From: Aphis gossypii
Taxonomy: Eukaryota; Arthropoda; Insecta; Hemiptera; Aphididae
Length of the DNA stretch: 64,000 bases
Direction: 5' to 3'
Assembly: GCF_020184175.1 (NCBI RefSeq)
Contig: NC_065531.1
Coordinates: 23,147,213 to 23,211,212 of the forward strand
In this document: positions 1 through 12,399 of the stretch, one piece after another
How the letters are laid out: each line of letters starts with the position of its first letter
Numbering within the stretch: position 1 is the stretch's first letter
Position numbers and translations under genes: made by a program
Notes under the pieces: generated by a model
Told to the model about the DNA's origin: nothing
Seen by the model: only the letters and a program-made list of their open reading frames with translations
Databases searched by the model: none

Positions 1-1020
1 AATTCGTACAAGTATACTTCAGCAGTCCTAACGATACGGTAAAGTCATATTTTATCTCGCTGCATTAATACCGAACCCCAACTCGGCCCATGGGTTGGAA
101 TAATAATTGCCCGAAGAGACGTTCACGGGGCGTGCAAAGGGACTTAACGGAGAGGTGAGCTTAAAATACGGCGGCGGCGATGGTTTAAACACAGTGATAT
201 AATAATATATTATTTTACTACAATGAGACGTTTAGGAGATACTTATTTCAGATTGTTTGTGAGGTACTCACAGCTATAGCTTTAGGTATAATTCATAATA
301 TAAAATCTATTATGTTTAATAATAAAATTTGAAATTAGTGATTTCATGGAAAGCGTATTCATCTCATTCAAAAAATAATAACACTTTTCTACGTGTGAAA
401 TTTTTTTTCGTAAAGCGAAAATATTTCCGAGTGAGGGGTAACAGTTTTTGACAAAAAAAAATTTCATTGGGTCAAAAATCTGTTATAAAAGATTTCACAT
501 ATTATACGTTATTCTTATATGTACTTAATACCTATACTCATATAATGATGAATGTTGGCCGGCAATATTTAAGTAGTGTCACTCTGTACACGACGCCACT
601 GGCAAGATAAATAATACCCATGAAATTGGCTACAGGAGAGTTGTAGCACGTATCGTAATCCGTGTGATAGAAAAGTAGTAAAGCAGCTGTTATCAGTTAA
701 GAAAACAATCGTTTCAGTAGTGTTATTTACGCGTGTGTCAAAAACATTAGTGCCTTATTCGATTATACGATTTTTACCAATTCTAAATATACTATAATAT
801 AGGTTCGCTGACAGAGACTCGTTATAATATTGTCTAATAATATGCACGATACGTAGTCTTGTGTTCTTGGTAGGTACATCGTTTATATTTGTATACCGCG
901 TGTTTTTAAAACAGAAATATATTATGCGCAGGACGTGTCTACGATAGACGCTTCGTTAAACGCTCAAGCGTAATCGAGGATCGCGAGGCCTATCTCGGGC
1001 ATAAAAATATACAATTAGGT
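1..1020. other. AT-rich non-coding DNA
   Basis: No recognisable gene or repeat. The only item is a weak exon-like stretch at 90-154: an ATG opens 21 codons that run into GAG|GTGAGC, a plausible plus-strand splice donor. Codon choice there is not strongly biased and I recognise no protein, so it is not called separately. Confidence 0.4.
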
Positions 1021-1153
1021 ATGAATAGCGTTCAACGTGTGTTATATACGCGTGTACAATTGATGTGAGTCTATTGGGTTGTTATAATGTTACAGCAAGC
1101 GAGCCACGACGACCCCTTGAAAACCAGTTGTACGTACGTTATTAAAGACGTCT

Positions 1154-1180
1154 GGTATGTGCGGTATGTGCGGTATGTGC
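1154..1180. repeat. 9-bp tandem repeat, 3 copies
   Basis: The unit GGTATGTGC occurs three times in a row without mismatch, just upstream of a GT microsatellite. Confidence 0.9.
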
Positions 1181-1216
1181 GCGGTTCAGCGTGCGTCTTC
1201 GGGACGCCCATATCGA

Positions 1217-1242
1217 GTGTGTGTGTGTGTGTGTGTGTGTGT
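1217..1242. repeat. (GT)13 microsatellite
   Basis: Uninterrupted GT dinucleotide run inside the CpG-rich block. It produces the poly-Val/Cys and poly-Thr/His stretches in overlapping frames, which argues those frames are not proteins. Confidence 0.95.
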
Positions 1243-1670
1243 ATACGATTATTAGGAGGTCCCGACCATACGCAACGTGTGTATACATATGCGTAGTCGT
1301 TCGTCTCGAACCGTTTCGGTCTTCCGAGGCCGTAAATAATGTTAAACGTATGTTTTTCGAGTTCAAAAATACCGCGCGCCGTCTTCGGGGGTTCTATTTT
1401 CGGTTGTCTCGCGGCGACGCTGCAGACGCGGTCGCCGTGTGTACACATAAACGCCGAGCGTTTCGATAATATAACGTTCCAGCCATACTTAACCCAGAGG
1501 GACGGGTGTATTGTGTGTAATGTGTACGTTTCCCCGGCTACCTGCGGTTATAGCGCGCACCGTGTGTGTAAACGACGACGACCGGTTCATCCCCCGCGCG
1601 TCAAAAGGTCCGACGAAAATATTCCTCCGTGCGCACAAATACAGGATGTATCATTCGGTTGTGGCTAAAA

Positions 1671-3028
1671 CGAAATTTTTATTTTAGGACCAGAGCACTA
1701 GTTCGTCGTAATCGTTGTCATTATTACCAACACACGCAAGTGTATGAATTCGAGAGATATCTATTCTCTGTTAGATGGCTAGACGAAATCGAGTTTTCGT
1801 AGTTGTCTATTTTTTAATTTATTTAAAACGTATGTAAAGTAACTATAAAGTATTGTACACGCTGAACACCTATTGATTATTATTATGCATATTTTAGAAC
1901 TATACTAACGTCTATAATTTAGCTCAATAGTAGGTTAGGTATCGAGAACCAATCGATTCCGCTATACCAACACCAACTGCAGTTATCGGTGGTCAACCCA
2001 TTTCCATCTATTTATTAATAAATGCATTTACATTTGACTTAATTATATCAATTTGATATTTTCGGAAATAATAACTCAAGTATAGCTGTCTACATAAAAT
2101 AGATATATTATAAAAAAAGTGGTACCATACTTCCCTATAAAACAGACGATATGTACTCGTATAGTAAAACTAATATGATTATAGAGTAGGACAAATATTA
2201 GTCGTCTTAAGCGTGATTCTTTAAGTTAGAATGTTAGATTATATCATCAAGTAAAATTCCGTAATTTAAAGTTAAATTTGTATATAATATTAAGCATGCT
2301 GCTACTAGAGAGAGGAAATATTTTCTTGACGACAATGCACGAATAAATATAAGTATAAAAAGACGGTAGCACATAATGTAATATTATATCACATTTAGTT
2401 CATGCCCAGTAGACTTACTTTGATGAAACAAGGATGAATATATAGTGAATGCCACTATTAATGGAAGAAACTCCAATATATAATATACTTCGGTAACAAA
2501 TATGTGCGTACATTTAGTGTTCTATTATATGTGTGCATAGTATACATTCTCCGAACAAATAATAATATAAGCATATGCGTTTAGAGAAAGAGGTTTTGCA
2601 CGTAAATATCAGAAAACTTTTATCACAATATAAGACACAATATATTGGTATAGAAAAGATCAAGAAGTGTTATATCTGAACGTTTCGAAAGGTTTTTGTC
2701 AAACATTTAATTGTATTGTTAAAGTTTGTCTTGAAAACTAATGGGAATTTGTATTTTTTTTATCTCTTTGCAGCGTATATTTATATAATATAATAATATA
2801 CACGTATACCTATATAGAATGTCAACTATAACAAAAATCGTTAGCCAACGAAACTGGTCAAATATTTTAGAGTGCCGTTCATAGGCTTACGAAGAAGTGA
2901 TTTCCGAGCAAAAACGTACAATTTATAAAACATCAGTTATAAAAAAAAAAAAAAAAAACGACAACAATTACATACCTACGTACGTGATTTTTTGTTGACT
3001 TTACAAAGTTATTATTTTTGGCTTTTTT
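1671..3028. other. AT-rich DNA without recognised content
   Basis: I see no gene here. A run of about 18 A lies at 2941-2958. The rest is AT-rich sequence with frequent stops in all frames. Confidence 0.5.
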
Positions 3029-3051
3029 AATACAATATATTATATTGTATT
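3029..3051. repeat. Perfect 23-bp palindrome
   Basis: Two 11-base arms, AATACAATATA and its exact reverse complement, separated by a single T. This could form a short AT-rich hairpin. It may be chance or an insertion relic. Confidence 0.8.
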
Positions 3052-3389
3052 TATTTTTTCATTTTCAAATAGAGAGCCTCGAAACACTGTATTAAATTGT
3101 AGCTGAAGCCCGACCTCTGGGTCCTAACAAACTGTGCGCTTTTGTTTGTTTTCCGTTTTATTTGACGAAAATAATAACGGCTTATACTGTTCAAACATTA
3201 TTTTTTTCATTCATCCGGCAGCTGTAATAGAATAACACGATTGGCGCTAAGGAATAATAAGTGAAATAGATCAATACAATGTATCATACTCGAATATTGT
3301 GCGGTGCGTCACTATAGAGACGTCTATATTATATTGCTATAAGGACTTTACAGACAAAATTACAAACTTGATTTTGCGTCATTAAAAAA

Positions 3390-3865
3390 TATTATTTTGA
3401 GTGAAAATTTTTTTTTTTACTATTTTGTATTGTTATTATTTTCAAAATGTTTTTATTTTGGAATGACAAATGCATTTTTAATATCATCTTCTGAACTTCT
3501 GAGGCAAAATATTATTTGAAGTAGGTGACTATTACAAAATTCAAATAAAATTTCTTACGAAAATCTAATTATTTTGATTATAATTTCTAACTTGTATCAG
3601 TATTTAAGATTTGTCCAAGTGGAGAAGAAGACCAACATTTTGCGGGATAATGCTATCTCACTCCGATCCGCTCATCATAACTTTTAATAAGTATTTATGA
3701 CTTATTATCAGTACACAATTTAAATTATATAAATATTAAAAAAAGTAAAAATATTATTTTTAACGATTCAAATCTATGTAGAAACCATATTTCTAAAAAC
3801 GCTAATTAAAAATAATTAAAATTATGACTAATAAGTGTCGTAGGTTAAACGAATCACCCGGTATA
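3390..3865. mobile_element. Fragment of family B TIR element (right end)
   Basis: The right edge at 3851-3865 reads GAATCACCCGGTATA, the reverse complement of the family B terminus (TATACxGGGTGATTC) seen at 5334, 13192, 13822 and 17242. The interior is AT-rich and non-coding. The left boundary is not visible, so 3390 is approximate. Confidence 0.4.
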
Positions 3866-5333
3866 ATATACATAGATACACACCATTATGGCATTATTGT
3901 AATTCTCACAGACTATTATAACAGCTGCAACTGCGATAAGAACTAAACTACGAAATTTGTTTAATCGTCTTAACGTTTTTTTCGTAATTTATAATAAATA
4001 CGTATTATGTGGCAAAGTTTACGAAAAATTAATTATGTTTGATTTCGCAGTCAGGTCGATTTTATACTCAATTAAATTTTTGAAATAAATCAGCTGTTAA
4101 ATGTTATACCGCGTTTACTTGTATGCATTATATATTACACGTGATTTCGATCCATAGCAAATAACTGCAACAACTAACAAGACTTTCGCGCTACGAATTG
4201 GGTTCCAAAATTAGATTAGTAAAAGTTATCTGTTAAACTTTTTACTGAGATTTAAGTAAAAATCGATAATATGCACGTCGTACCTATTGGCTTTAATCAA
4301 CTTGATTAAAATTAACAAAAGCGTCGGTCGACGGAATCAAAATTAAAAAAAAAATAAATAAATAAACAAATGATCCGAGAAACATTCTTTTCTTGATTCT
4401 AGTACGTACCTCGGACCTCCCAATAAAAATAATAATAAAAGGCAACGACGATTTATTATTCTATCACGATACGATCGAACGACGACGGCGGTATCGTGTA
4501 ATACCAATAAGAGCGTAAAATTCATCGTGATTTAATGTAAAACCGCTGTTTCCATGCGTACCTACCTATTTCGGCTTGTTTGGCGTGTAAGTACCGACGC
4601 GATTTATAGGCTCACTCTTACATCATAATATATAAAATATTTATGATATTATATTATGTTTTACTGTAACAAAAGCCGGAAATTTACGATATATACATAA
4701 ATATACGATACAAAATGATGATGAAAGTGCGAATCGTGTTTCGCGAGGAACAGGGGTGATAATACCACGTATGATGTTAAATACCTACAAAATTGATCTT
4801 TATTGTTTTACCGATTATATATTTTATTTACATATTATATAAACAATAGAAAATGTTTCAAATTTTCATTATCGGCCCGGTAAAACACACAGTTAGTAGC
4901 TTTCGTTATTTGATTTCAAAAACAGTTTTGATACTATATAATATTATAATAAGAGAACTCCACAATACACAATTCAAAATACAATATACGCATAGCTGTG
5001 TTATTTTTGCCTATGCGCAGGCTTGGGAACTTTAACTTATAAATTTATTCAATATTTTATTGACAGTGGGTACGATCTGCAGTCTTTTACGAAATTTCGT
5101 AAATATAATATACCTAATACATATCGTACATTTTTGATTATATAGTATATACTCTTACACATCAAAACGTATCACAAAATTATGTGTTATTAACATCTAA
5201 TAATACATTTGACGTGAAAATCACGGTTTTTTTCGGTGTTTATTGGCAGTAGTTATTTCATTAGATTCTATAAGCGTGGTTGAGAACATTGAAAAATAAC
5301 ATCTTCGAAAATTCAAAAAAGATTTTATCACAA
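3866..5333. other. AT-rich DNA without recognised content
   Basis: No supported gene. Short frames at 4343-4525 (minus) and 4853-5035 (plus) have AT-rich composition at all codon positions and no motif. Confidence 0.5.
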
Positions 5334-5710
5334 TATACGGGTGATTCACTAAACACTATTAGCCCTGTTTTCGATTTAACAATACATTTATTCATTTCTA
5401 ACGATTTTAGTAATTTATGTTTATTAATACGTGAAAATCGACCAAATATTAAAAATACTAGGTTTAATATCATATTTACTTTATAATTTCGTATACAGAT
5501 GTTTTTATCATCATATCATCACAAGATACTTCTTAAGTTGTACAAAAAAAAAAAAAAAAAATCAAGAATTTGAAAACGCTTCTTTGTAAGGGTGTATTGT
5601 TTGTTTTGAGCATAAACCGACACTGTAAGACCCATTTATCGTTTTCAAAAATATTATTTTGTTTTACATTCGTCCAAAATTTGAAATTTATCACAGTGCG
5701 TGCGTAGTGG
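5334..5710. mobile_element. Fragment of family B TIR element (left end)
   Basis: It begins TATACGGGTGATTCACT at 5334-5350, matching the family B terminus. A block near 5525-5575 (GATACTTCTTAAGTTGTAC, then TCAAGAATTTGAAAA) matches the 13192-13822 copy near 13660-13710. No right terminus was found, so the end is approximate. The frames at 5261-5486 run across this terminus and are not coding. Confidence 0.45.
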
Positions 5711-5906
5711 ATACAATAGCTGAGTATATATACACGGGTAGAACTATCCAGGACATCGCGTATTAAAAGGATAGGTACCTACCTCAGAGACGTGCTTGAA
5801 ATTAATTGTTTCGAAGATAAATTGCTCTCTGTTCACCCGTCGAAAATGGTCACCCTTTATTGTACCTTTTCATTATATTTGTATATATGAACGTTCCATT
5901 TGATGC

Positions 5907-5930
5907 TATATATATATATATATATATATA
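5907..5930. repeat. (TA)12 microsatellite
   Basis: Uninterrupted TA dinucleotide run. Confidence 0.95.
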
Positions 5931-8879
5931 GACTGTATTATTAAACAGCCCAATGTCTTGATATACCTGAACAAAATATATTATGTATATATATATAATG
6001 TAATATGCGGTTCATCGTTGTATACAGGTATCTGGTATGATATAGGTAATAATAGTAGTACTGGCATAATATACATTGGCACCTGTTTAGTAGTGTTCAA
6101 ATTCAAATTCAAAAAAAAAAAATATTTCTTCATTCGTGACCTTGATACTCGAACATCTGTCTCCGCACAATTATTTCGATGTATTTTTGTCGAAAGCCAT
6201 CCCACGTGTGTTATACTGCTATATATTATTATTATGAAACGTCCCGATCTATTATGCGTGTGTTTATATATACGACGTTCGATCATTAGACAGCCGACAT
6301 CCTCGTGTCACGTTGCGTATAATATAGTCTTGCAAATGTAAACCATATGTGACCAAAGAGGTCAGTGAGTTTCACCTTCCTGACGGCGGTTTTGACGTTT
6401 ATAATATTCACTATATACTCCACCGTGCTGTGAAAAGTTTATTAAAATTAAGAGTAGCAATAACAATATTATTAACTGTAGCATAACTACGACGATAATG
6501 CACTTACAATATTAGTCTGTCATTTAAAATCAAAACGTGTCACGAGATTTTATTTTTGAGGAGATGTGTACTGACGTTTTTCAACTATTTTAAAACACAT
6601 CTAGAAAAATAGAGTCGTATATTTTTACATGACAATATTTTACAGACAATCGTAAGACGCGTGTTAAATTATATTATAATATTGTATACATATAATTGTT
6701 TAAGCAATAAAAAAAATAAAAGTTTTACTTAATTATTATTTTATTACGAGTTCTACTGCATTAATTTATAAGTAGCACAGAATTTATTTGTGCGTAGCGT
6801 CTACGAAATTATTAAAAAAAGTCGACATTTGAATGATATCACGTATATATTTATCGTATTATACGTAGTACAAATAATATTGAAATTAGTATTATTCAAC
6901 CATATATGGTTTAGTTTTTTTTTTTAATGAAATCAACGTGATATGGTCATACGGAATTATAATATTACGATCAATTGACTATAAACGTACCGTCTATCAA
7001 TTAACTGCAGTGATTATCGCTAAAAAACACTTCAAGTCCAGACAACGATTTAATCATTATATAATTACAAACAATGTGTCACATTATTATTATATTCGTA
7101 CCTCGTAGTCAAAACTTTAATTGTTGTTATAATATAATGATATTATCGTTCAACTAGAATAGTTCATGAAGATAAGTTCACATTATACATAATACGTATT
7201 AAATGCATGTTATATTAGGTGATTAATTTATGGGTTAAAGTAAAAATATTCTCTAATAATATTATTGGAATTTGATTTGATATATTTTAAAATCAATATT
7301 TCTAATATTAATATATAAGTAGTTTTTTTATCTTTTATTTTTTTTCTCTCTTTTTTGAATCATATGATACATTTATTAGGTATTATATACTTTGAAGTAT
7401 ACTATCATTCTGAGAAATTCAATATTTAATAACTAGTTTTGGACAAGAAGTTAATTAGTTATAACTTATAAGTACCTGTGTACTTTAAGTTTAGATGGTT
7501 GGAATAAAGTGGCACAGGTGCAGCCCGTAAAATGTGGATCCATGCCTCCGCTCTCTTAACTTACAAACTTGAAACTAACTAACTACTCATTTTAAATTAG
7601 ATTTGTATATTATATTGAGATGTGGCTATATGAAAAAAGTAGATAATATAATACCTAATATTATGATTTTAAAATTGTTTAAAACACTAGACAAAATGTA
7701 TTTTGTGTTTGTTATTCAAACTGTTTAGATTTGGATTGTTTATCAATAAACATTAACATTTCAAATGATGTATAATTTTCAAAATATTTCGACTTTTTAG
7801 TATTATTTATAGATATTTTAATTTATATTTTATATTGTAACGAAAAGTAACGATTTTTCTTCAACTGTTTTTCTACACTAAAATTTGTATGAAAAAAAAT
7901 TAATCTTGGGATAGAAAACTTTTCACCATTACGCATATATTATACTTTCTTTACGCTATGCAATTTTCAAAATATCTAAATTAATTTTCTGCAGAAACTA
8001 TTACGACTTTACTACGAGCGTACTCACACTGTACTGTTGACTTAAAATGTAATTATCCTATAAACTTAATAATAATAATATTATATTTGCGATGGTTTAT
8101 TCAAAATTAGATTAACATAACTACCAAAGTACTACAAATAGAGTGTTAAATTACTTATAGGTAAATATATAATGAAATAACCATAGAAATGGAATCTGAC
8201 ATACACATCACTACCGATCAAAATCGTTTTTGTGTTTAATGATAAATCATTGAATCAAAATTAACATATCCGTTATAATTTCCTACTCAATGACGAGGTA
8301 CACTCGAAAGCAACATACAGCAGTCTGATTTCCCCAATGTTTGTTTGATATAAATAGAATGAAAACATCTGACAATAATAGTGTCTATGACACTTAGTAA
8401 CGATTTAATAGAAAAAACATTCTGAAAAAGCATCTTATAAGTTATAACAAATACAAACGTGTGTTTTCTTTAGTAGTATATCTATATTATTGTTAGTATT
8501 ATACGTTAATCTTATTTTGTGTGAGTATTGTTATACTTCGAATAAGTTCGTTAAACTAATATAACTAGGTACCTGCTTTTTTTTTTTGTAATTTTATAAA
8601 GAGGATTTTTTTTTTGTATCTATTTCAACCGATATAAGAATAGAACTTGCTTTACAAATAACGTTTCTGAGACTTTTTATACAAAAGAAAATAATTCAAA
8701 AGTAAATTATCCGCTGAAGATTAGCTTTTGTCTGCAAGATAAGAAATCCTCGAAAACTACGAAAACGTAGGTGTACTGAATTATAACAGAGTACTATTTG
8801 AACTCATCTAACACATTACTGTAATACATAACGGTTCTTAAAATTGATCAACGTTTAAAATTGTTTGAAGGAAGCATTC
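5931..8879. other. AT-rich DNA without recognised content
   Basis: No gene or structured repeat that I can support. The opposed frames at 5958-6341 and 5981-6286 have no protein-like composition. Confidence 0.5.
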
Positions 8880-8887
8880 GATTAGGA

Positions 8888-9054
8888 CAGCGGTTCCCAA
8901 ACTTTTTTCTGCGGTGCCCTGCTGTGATTGTGAATATCACGAAAGACAGAAATATAATTTTTATCTTTATTATGAACCGAAGACCGTGGTGATGCTCTTA
9001 GAAAGTACTATCGATGCCTTTAGTGCAACGTGGTGCAAAGTTTGAGAACCACTG
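8888..9054. mobile_element. hAT-type MITE with 8-bp target duplication
   Basis: A 167-bp non-coding element. Its left end CAGCGGTTCCCAAACTTT and the reverse complement of its right end, CAGTGGTTCTCAAACTTT, match at 16 of 18 positions. CAGxGGTTCTCAAAC is the classic terminus of many animal hAT transposons and their short derivatives. It is flanked by GATTAGGA (8880-8887) and GATTACGA (9055-9062), an 8-bp target duplication with one mismatch, as expected for hAT. It has no coding capacity, so it would have been mobilised in trans. Confidence 0.88.
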
Positions 9055-9062
9055 GATTACGA

Positions 9063-10306
9063 CAATACGATTACCTTCGCATCTACTACAATCATATTAT
9101 TATTATTGCCTAAGACAAATGCACGATGCAGAAAAAGTATATTTTAATAACCATACATACATAGTACATACACACACACACACAATTTTACAAGAATTTT
9201 AATGCTACGATTTTATAATAATTATTTATAATATTTTTAAATTAATTCTTATTATCTATATAATATAATTATTTAGAAGTAAAAATAACTCGTATGTCGA
9301 GAGACATTTGATTTTTGATGCTTATAGCTGAGGGGGTCATACTACAACTAATAAAAGGTAATAATAATTTGAAAATAAATAAACACGTTAAACGTTATTT
9401 TGTCATATAATAATATTATAATAAAAAAATCGAATAATAAATTGTTTGTAGTTACGATAATAACTGTATAGTATACAGTGAATGAATATATTGTACAACG
9501 TAGAGTGTTATATTATAATTATATAATATTTTTGCGTATAGGTCTAACATAATATATAATATTCATTATTTAATTTATCGACCAAATGTGATTTATGAAC
9601 TTTGAATATTTTGATAATGACCTAATGCACAAACTGACATAATATGCACATCCGATCAACATAGGGATGTATGGGTGTATGGCCATACAAAGTTAGACGA
9701 TTTTATAAGTTATTTTTTTTTAAAAGATCGAATTTTTCTTATCTACATTATGATTAATTTTAAATATTATTTTTTCCAAGTCACAGAGTAGTGAATTAGA
9801 TACATTTCATTTTATGTTAATTTGGTCACCGGTGGACATAATATAATGGCAGTCAATGTATTATGTATAGCTAATATAGGTATGAATTTAACGAAGATCA
9901 AAAAAATATACATAATAATATAGATACTCTATTGAGTATAGTGTACACCTATTTATGCACAAATATAATATCGGTGTATGTTATTTTTTAATATAAAATC
10001 GTCGGCAGTACCAACAAGGGAATTGGAGTATGCCTCATTATTAAAGTTTTATTGACACCCGTGGTTCGTGAATGTAAAATGAAAAACTTCATTATGCAGT
10101 AATGCGTAAATTTTAATCAAAACGACTCAGAAATATTGAATTTTTAAAAATGATTTCTACCGTGAAAAAACATTAACTCATTTTACTGTAGTTAGTAAGT
10201 TGTTTTAATAGTCAATAAATAATTAAAAAAAAAAAAGAGTGATCAAGTGAGTAACTCTCTGCTGTATAATAGTTCACTATAATAATGGATGTAGGTAATA
10301 AATTTG
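9063..10306. other. AT-rich DNA with short CA repeat
   Basis: Contains a CA run near 9170-9185. Otherwise no gene or repeat boundary recognised. Confidence 0.5.
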
Positions 10307-11480
10307 AATCCAATGATAGGTATCATTGTATACGAAAAACGATTCTTACCGGGGATGATTTGTCAGCATAGGATATAATTTCCAGTGGTTGGTGAAAAAG
10401 GTGTTTTATGTTTTAATGGCCTGAATACACCAACAATTAAAGTTATTTTATAATTATTGTAAGCCAAACTTATGGAAAATCTTGTATTAAATTTTCAACT
10501 CTTAGCTACTTATACAAAGTTTTTTATGAATTATACCTACAAAATAATTTGCTAATATTCATGATTTTGACAAATTTTTGTCAATGATTGAACTTCAAAT
10601 GCTAATAAAAAAATTGTATTATGTATTCTTACATTTTAGAATCACTATAAGACTAACTTATGAGTTATGAGGAACTTTGTATTACATTTTCAATTATTTT
10701 GACTTATCCAAAATATTTTGTCGATACTTATAAAAACAAAAACGAATATTTCAAGAACCTATAAATAGCATTAAAATAAGCGAAATATTTTGAAAATTAA
10801 ATTATGTAAAGAAAATGCCAATCTTAATAACTAGTGAAATTTTCAAATATCTATGACTTATACTTTTTGAATAATAACAAATACTAAAAACTGTTAGAGG
10901 ATAAATCGTTAACGTTACGCAATTTCGTAAAAATTAATATTCAAATGCACTTAAAATTTTTCCTTTAATGATACTTCGAGTTTTTTTTATAGATACTTGA
11001 AGAAAAATTTAAGGATTACCTAGTTTTGAGATTTTAATCTTAGATATAAACATTAAAAATTTTATGACTTTTCAACTACAAAATTACTTGCAAATTTTCG
11101 CGATTCTGATATATTTCATAAACAATTTGAACTATAAACGCTTATAAAAATGTTTTTTAACTACAATAAGAACAACTCATAAGGAAAAATAGTATTTAAT
11201 AGTATATGTATTAAATTTTTCGACACTTCAAAAAAAAAAAAAACTTAGAAAAATCGACAATTTCAGTTGTCTATAAATAACTCAAAAAAGCCTAAAGATC
11301 TTGAAAATTTAATTGTATATAGATAATACTAAAATAAACATTTTAATTCCCGTTTTTCCGTCACTTTTTTTTTTTATTTTTCTCGATTTTTTTGAAAACC
11401 ATTAAAGAATGTTTCTATTTTTAAACTTTATATTGCACCGAAAATATTCACTTTGCCATCGGAAACCACCCCCGATGTTA
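10307..11480 (-). mobile_element. Family A long AT-rich element, inverted copy
   Basis: The left edge carries CAATGATAGGTATCATTG followed by TATACGAAAAACGATTCTT. That is the reverse complement of the block TTTTTCGTATACAATGATAT shared with the copies at 55040-55600 and 60590-61080. The roughly 1-kb body is non-coding, with loosely repeated phrases (ACTTATGAGxTATGAGGAA, TTGTATTAxATTTTCAA) that suggest decayed internal tandem units. It ends near the small stem CATCGG...CCGATG at 11458-11478. Exact ends are not certain. Confidence 0.5.
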
Positions 11481-11564
11481 AATTTGAATATCGACTATAT
11501 TTCAGTTGTATCATACTATAATATAACCGTTAAATATAGCGAGCTGCGACGTATAATATGTATT

Positions 11565-12022
11565 ATATTATAATTTATTAAAATAATTGTTTAAAGCTTA
11601 CCTTAGTTAAGCAATCGCCCACGATCCACCTCAGAATGTGTACATAGAACCGACGATGGATCACTTATTATTGTCGACGTATATATAAGATGTGACAACG
11701 GCTCGGTGCTTTGGACGGTCCTACGGGATTTGAAGTATAGATCACTGCGTTCCAACTACGACTGACGAACTTAATCTTGAAACTCAAATAGTTAAGATAG
11801 GTTAAAACGAATTCAATAATAATAATAATAACCAATAGAAATGTAGTATAGTAAGTCAATAGCTCGCTGATTGGCTGTATAATGCGAAAACCCACAAAAT
11901 TGTTATTGTTTAATAATCATTATTATCGTTATTCATTTTATTATAATATTGTTATATAATATATTTTCCGTGTGTAAGAAAAATGATATTATTAATGTGA
12001 AAAAAAATTGTTTTTGTTATCT
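11565..12022 (+). repeat. Dispersed repeat C, copy 1
   Basis: Matches 51786-52232 over its whole length, with many substitutions and a few small indels. Shared exact blocks include ATAGATCACTGCGTTC, CTCAAATAGTTAAGATAG and AACCCACAAAATTGTTATTG. Both copies start near AATAATTGTTTAAAGC and end near TTGTTTTTGTTATC. I see no clear terminal inverted repeats, poly-A tail or coding capacity. The frame at 11668-11895 (minus) is not kept in copy 2. A SINE or decayed DNA transposon are both possible. Confidence 0.85.
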
Positions 12023-12116
12023 ATATGTATATTTATAAGAAAAAATAAGCACCTATATATATATGTTATTATTATTTTACGTAAGTATAACTGTATAAGG
12101 TAGGTATGTAGACTTT

Positions 12117-12180
12117 AGGGCCGAGCCATACTAGAGCGTTTTTGAAGCGCGGTTAAAACTCTTTAGTATGGCTCTGCCCT
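12117..12180. repeat. 64-bp foldback hairpin
   Basis: Two arms of about 26 bases (AGGGCCGAGCCATACTAGAG on the left) pair with three mismatches around a loop of about 12 bases containing GAAGCGCGG. It is more GC-rich than its surroundings and lies 95 bp past repeat C copy 1. It could be a minimal foldback transposon, or, less likely, a precursor hairpin for a small RNA. No flanking duplication is obvious. Confidence 0.75.
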
Positions 12181-12399
12181 TATAGCATTTTTATGATCGA
12201 AATGACTATAAGTCGACTAGACAAGATTTAAAACAGTTCCAAAATTTGCAAACAACTTTACACGGGGGGGGGGCACTCGGGTTACAGTTAGTATATATAT
12301 TATGCATAATACAATAGAGTATATAATTATATATTATTATATATGAAGATTCCCGATTAACTTCAGTAATTATTTAGTTTGGACGTACATAATATTATG

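Larger units (their letters stand above)
1021..1670. promoter_or_regulatory. CpG-rich block, possible promoter or first-exon region
   Basis: Many CpG dinucleotides (GCGCGC, CGGCGACG, CGACGACGACCGG) in otherwise AT-rich DNA. Open frames of 70-125 codons occur on both strands, as expected from GC-rich sequence. None shows a recognisable domain, and several are built on the GT repeat. A regulatory or 5' untranslated role is inferred from composition only. The alternative is simply a GC-rich non-coding patch. Confidence 0.25.

Noticed and set aside
1071..1469. Overlapping frames of 69-125 codons on both strands
   Set aside because: They are driven by the (GT)13 and 9-bp tandem repeats and by CpG-rich composition. 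Four frames overlap and none has a domain.
5981..6341. Opposed 101- and 127-codon frames
   Set aside because: Tyr/Ile/Lys-rich translation of AT-rich DNA on both strands, with A runs inside. No motif.
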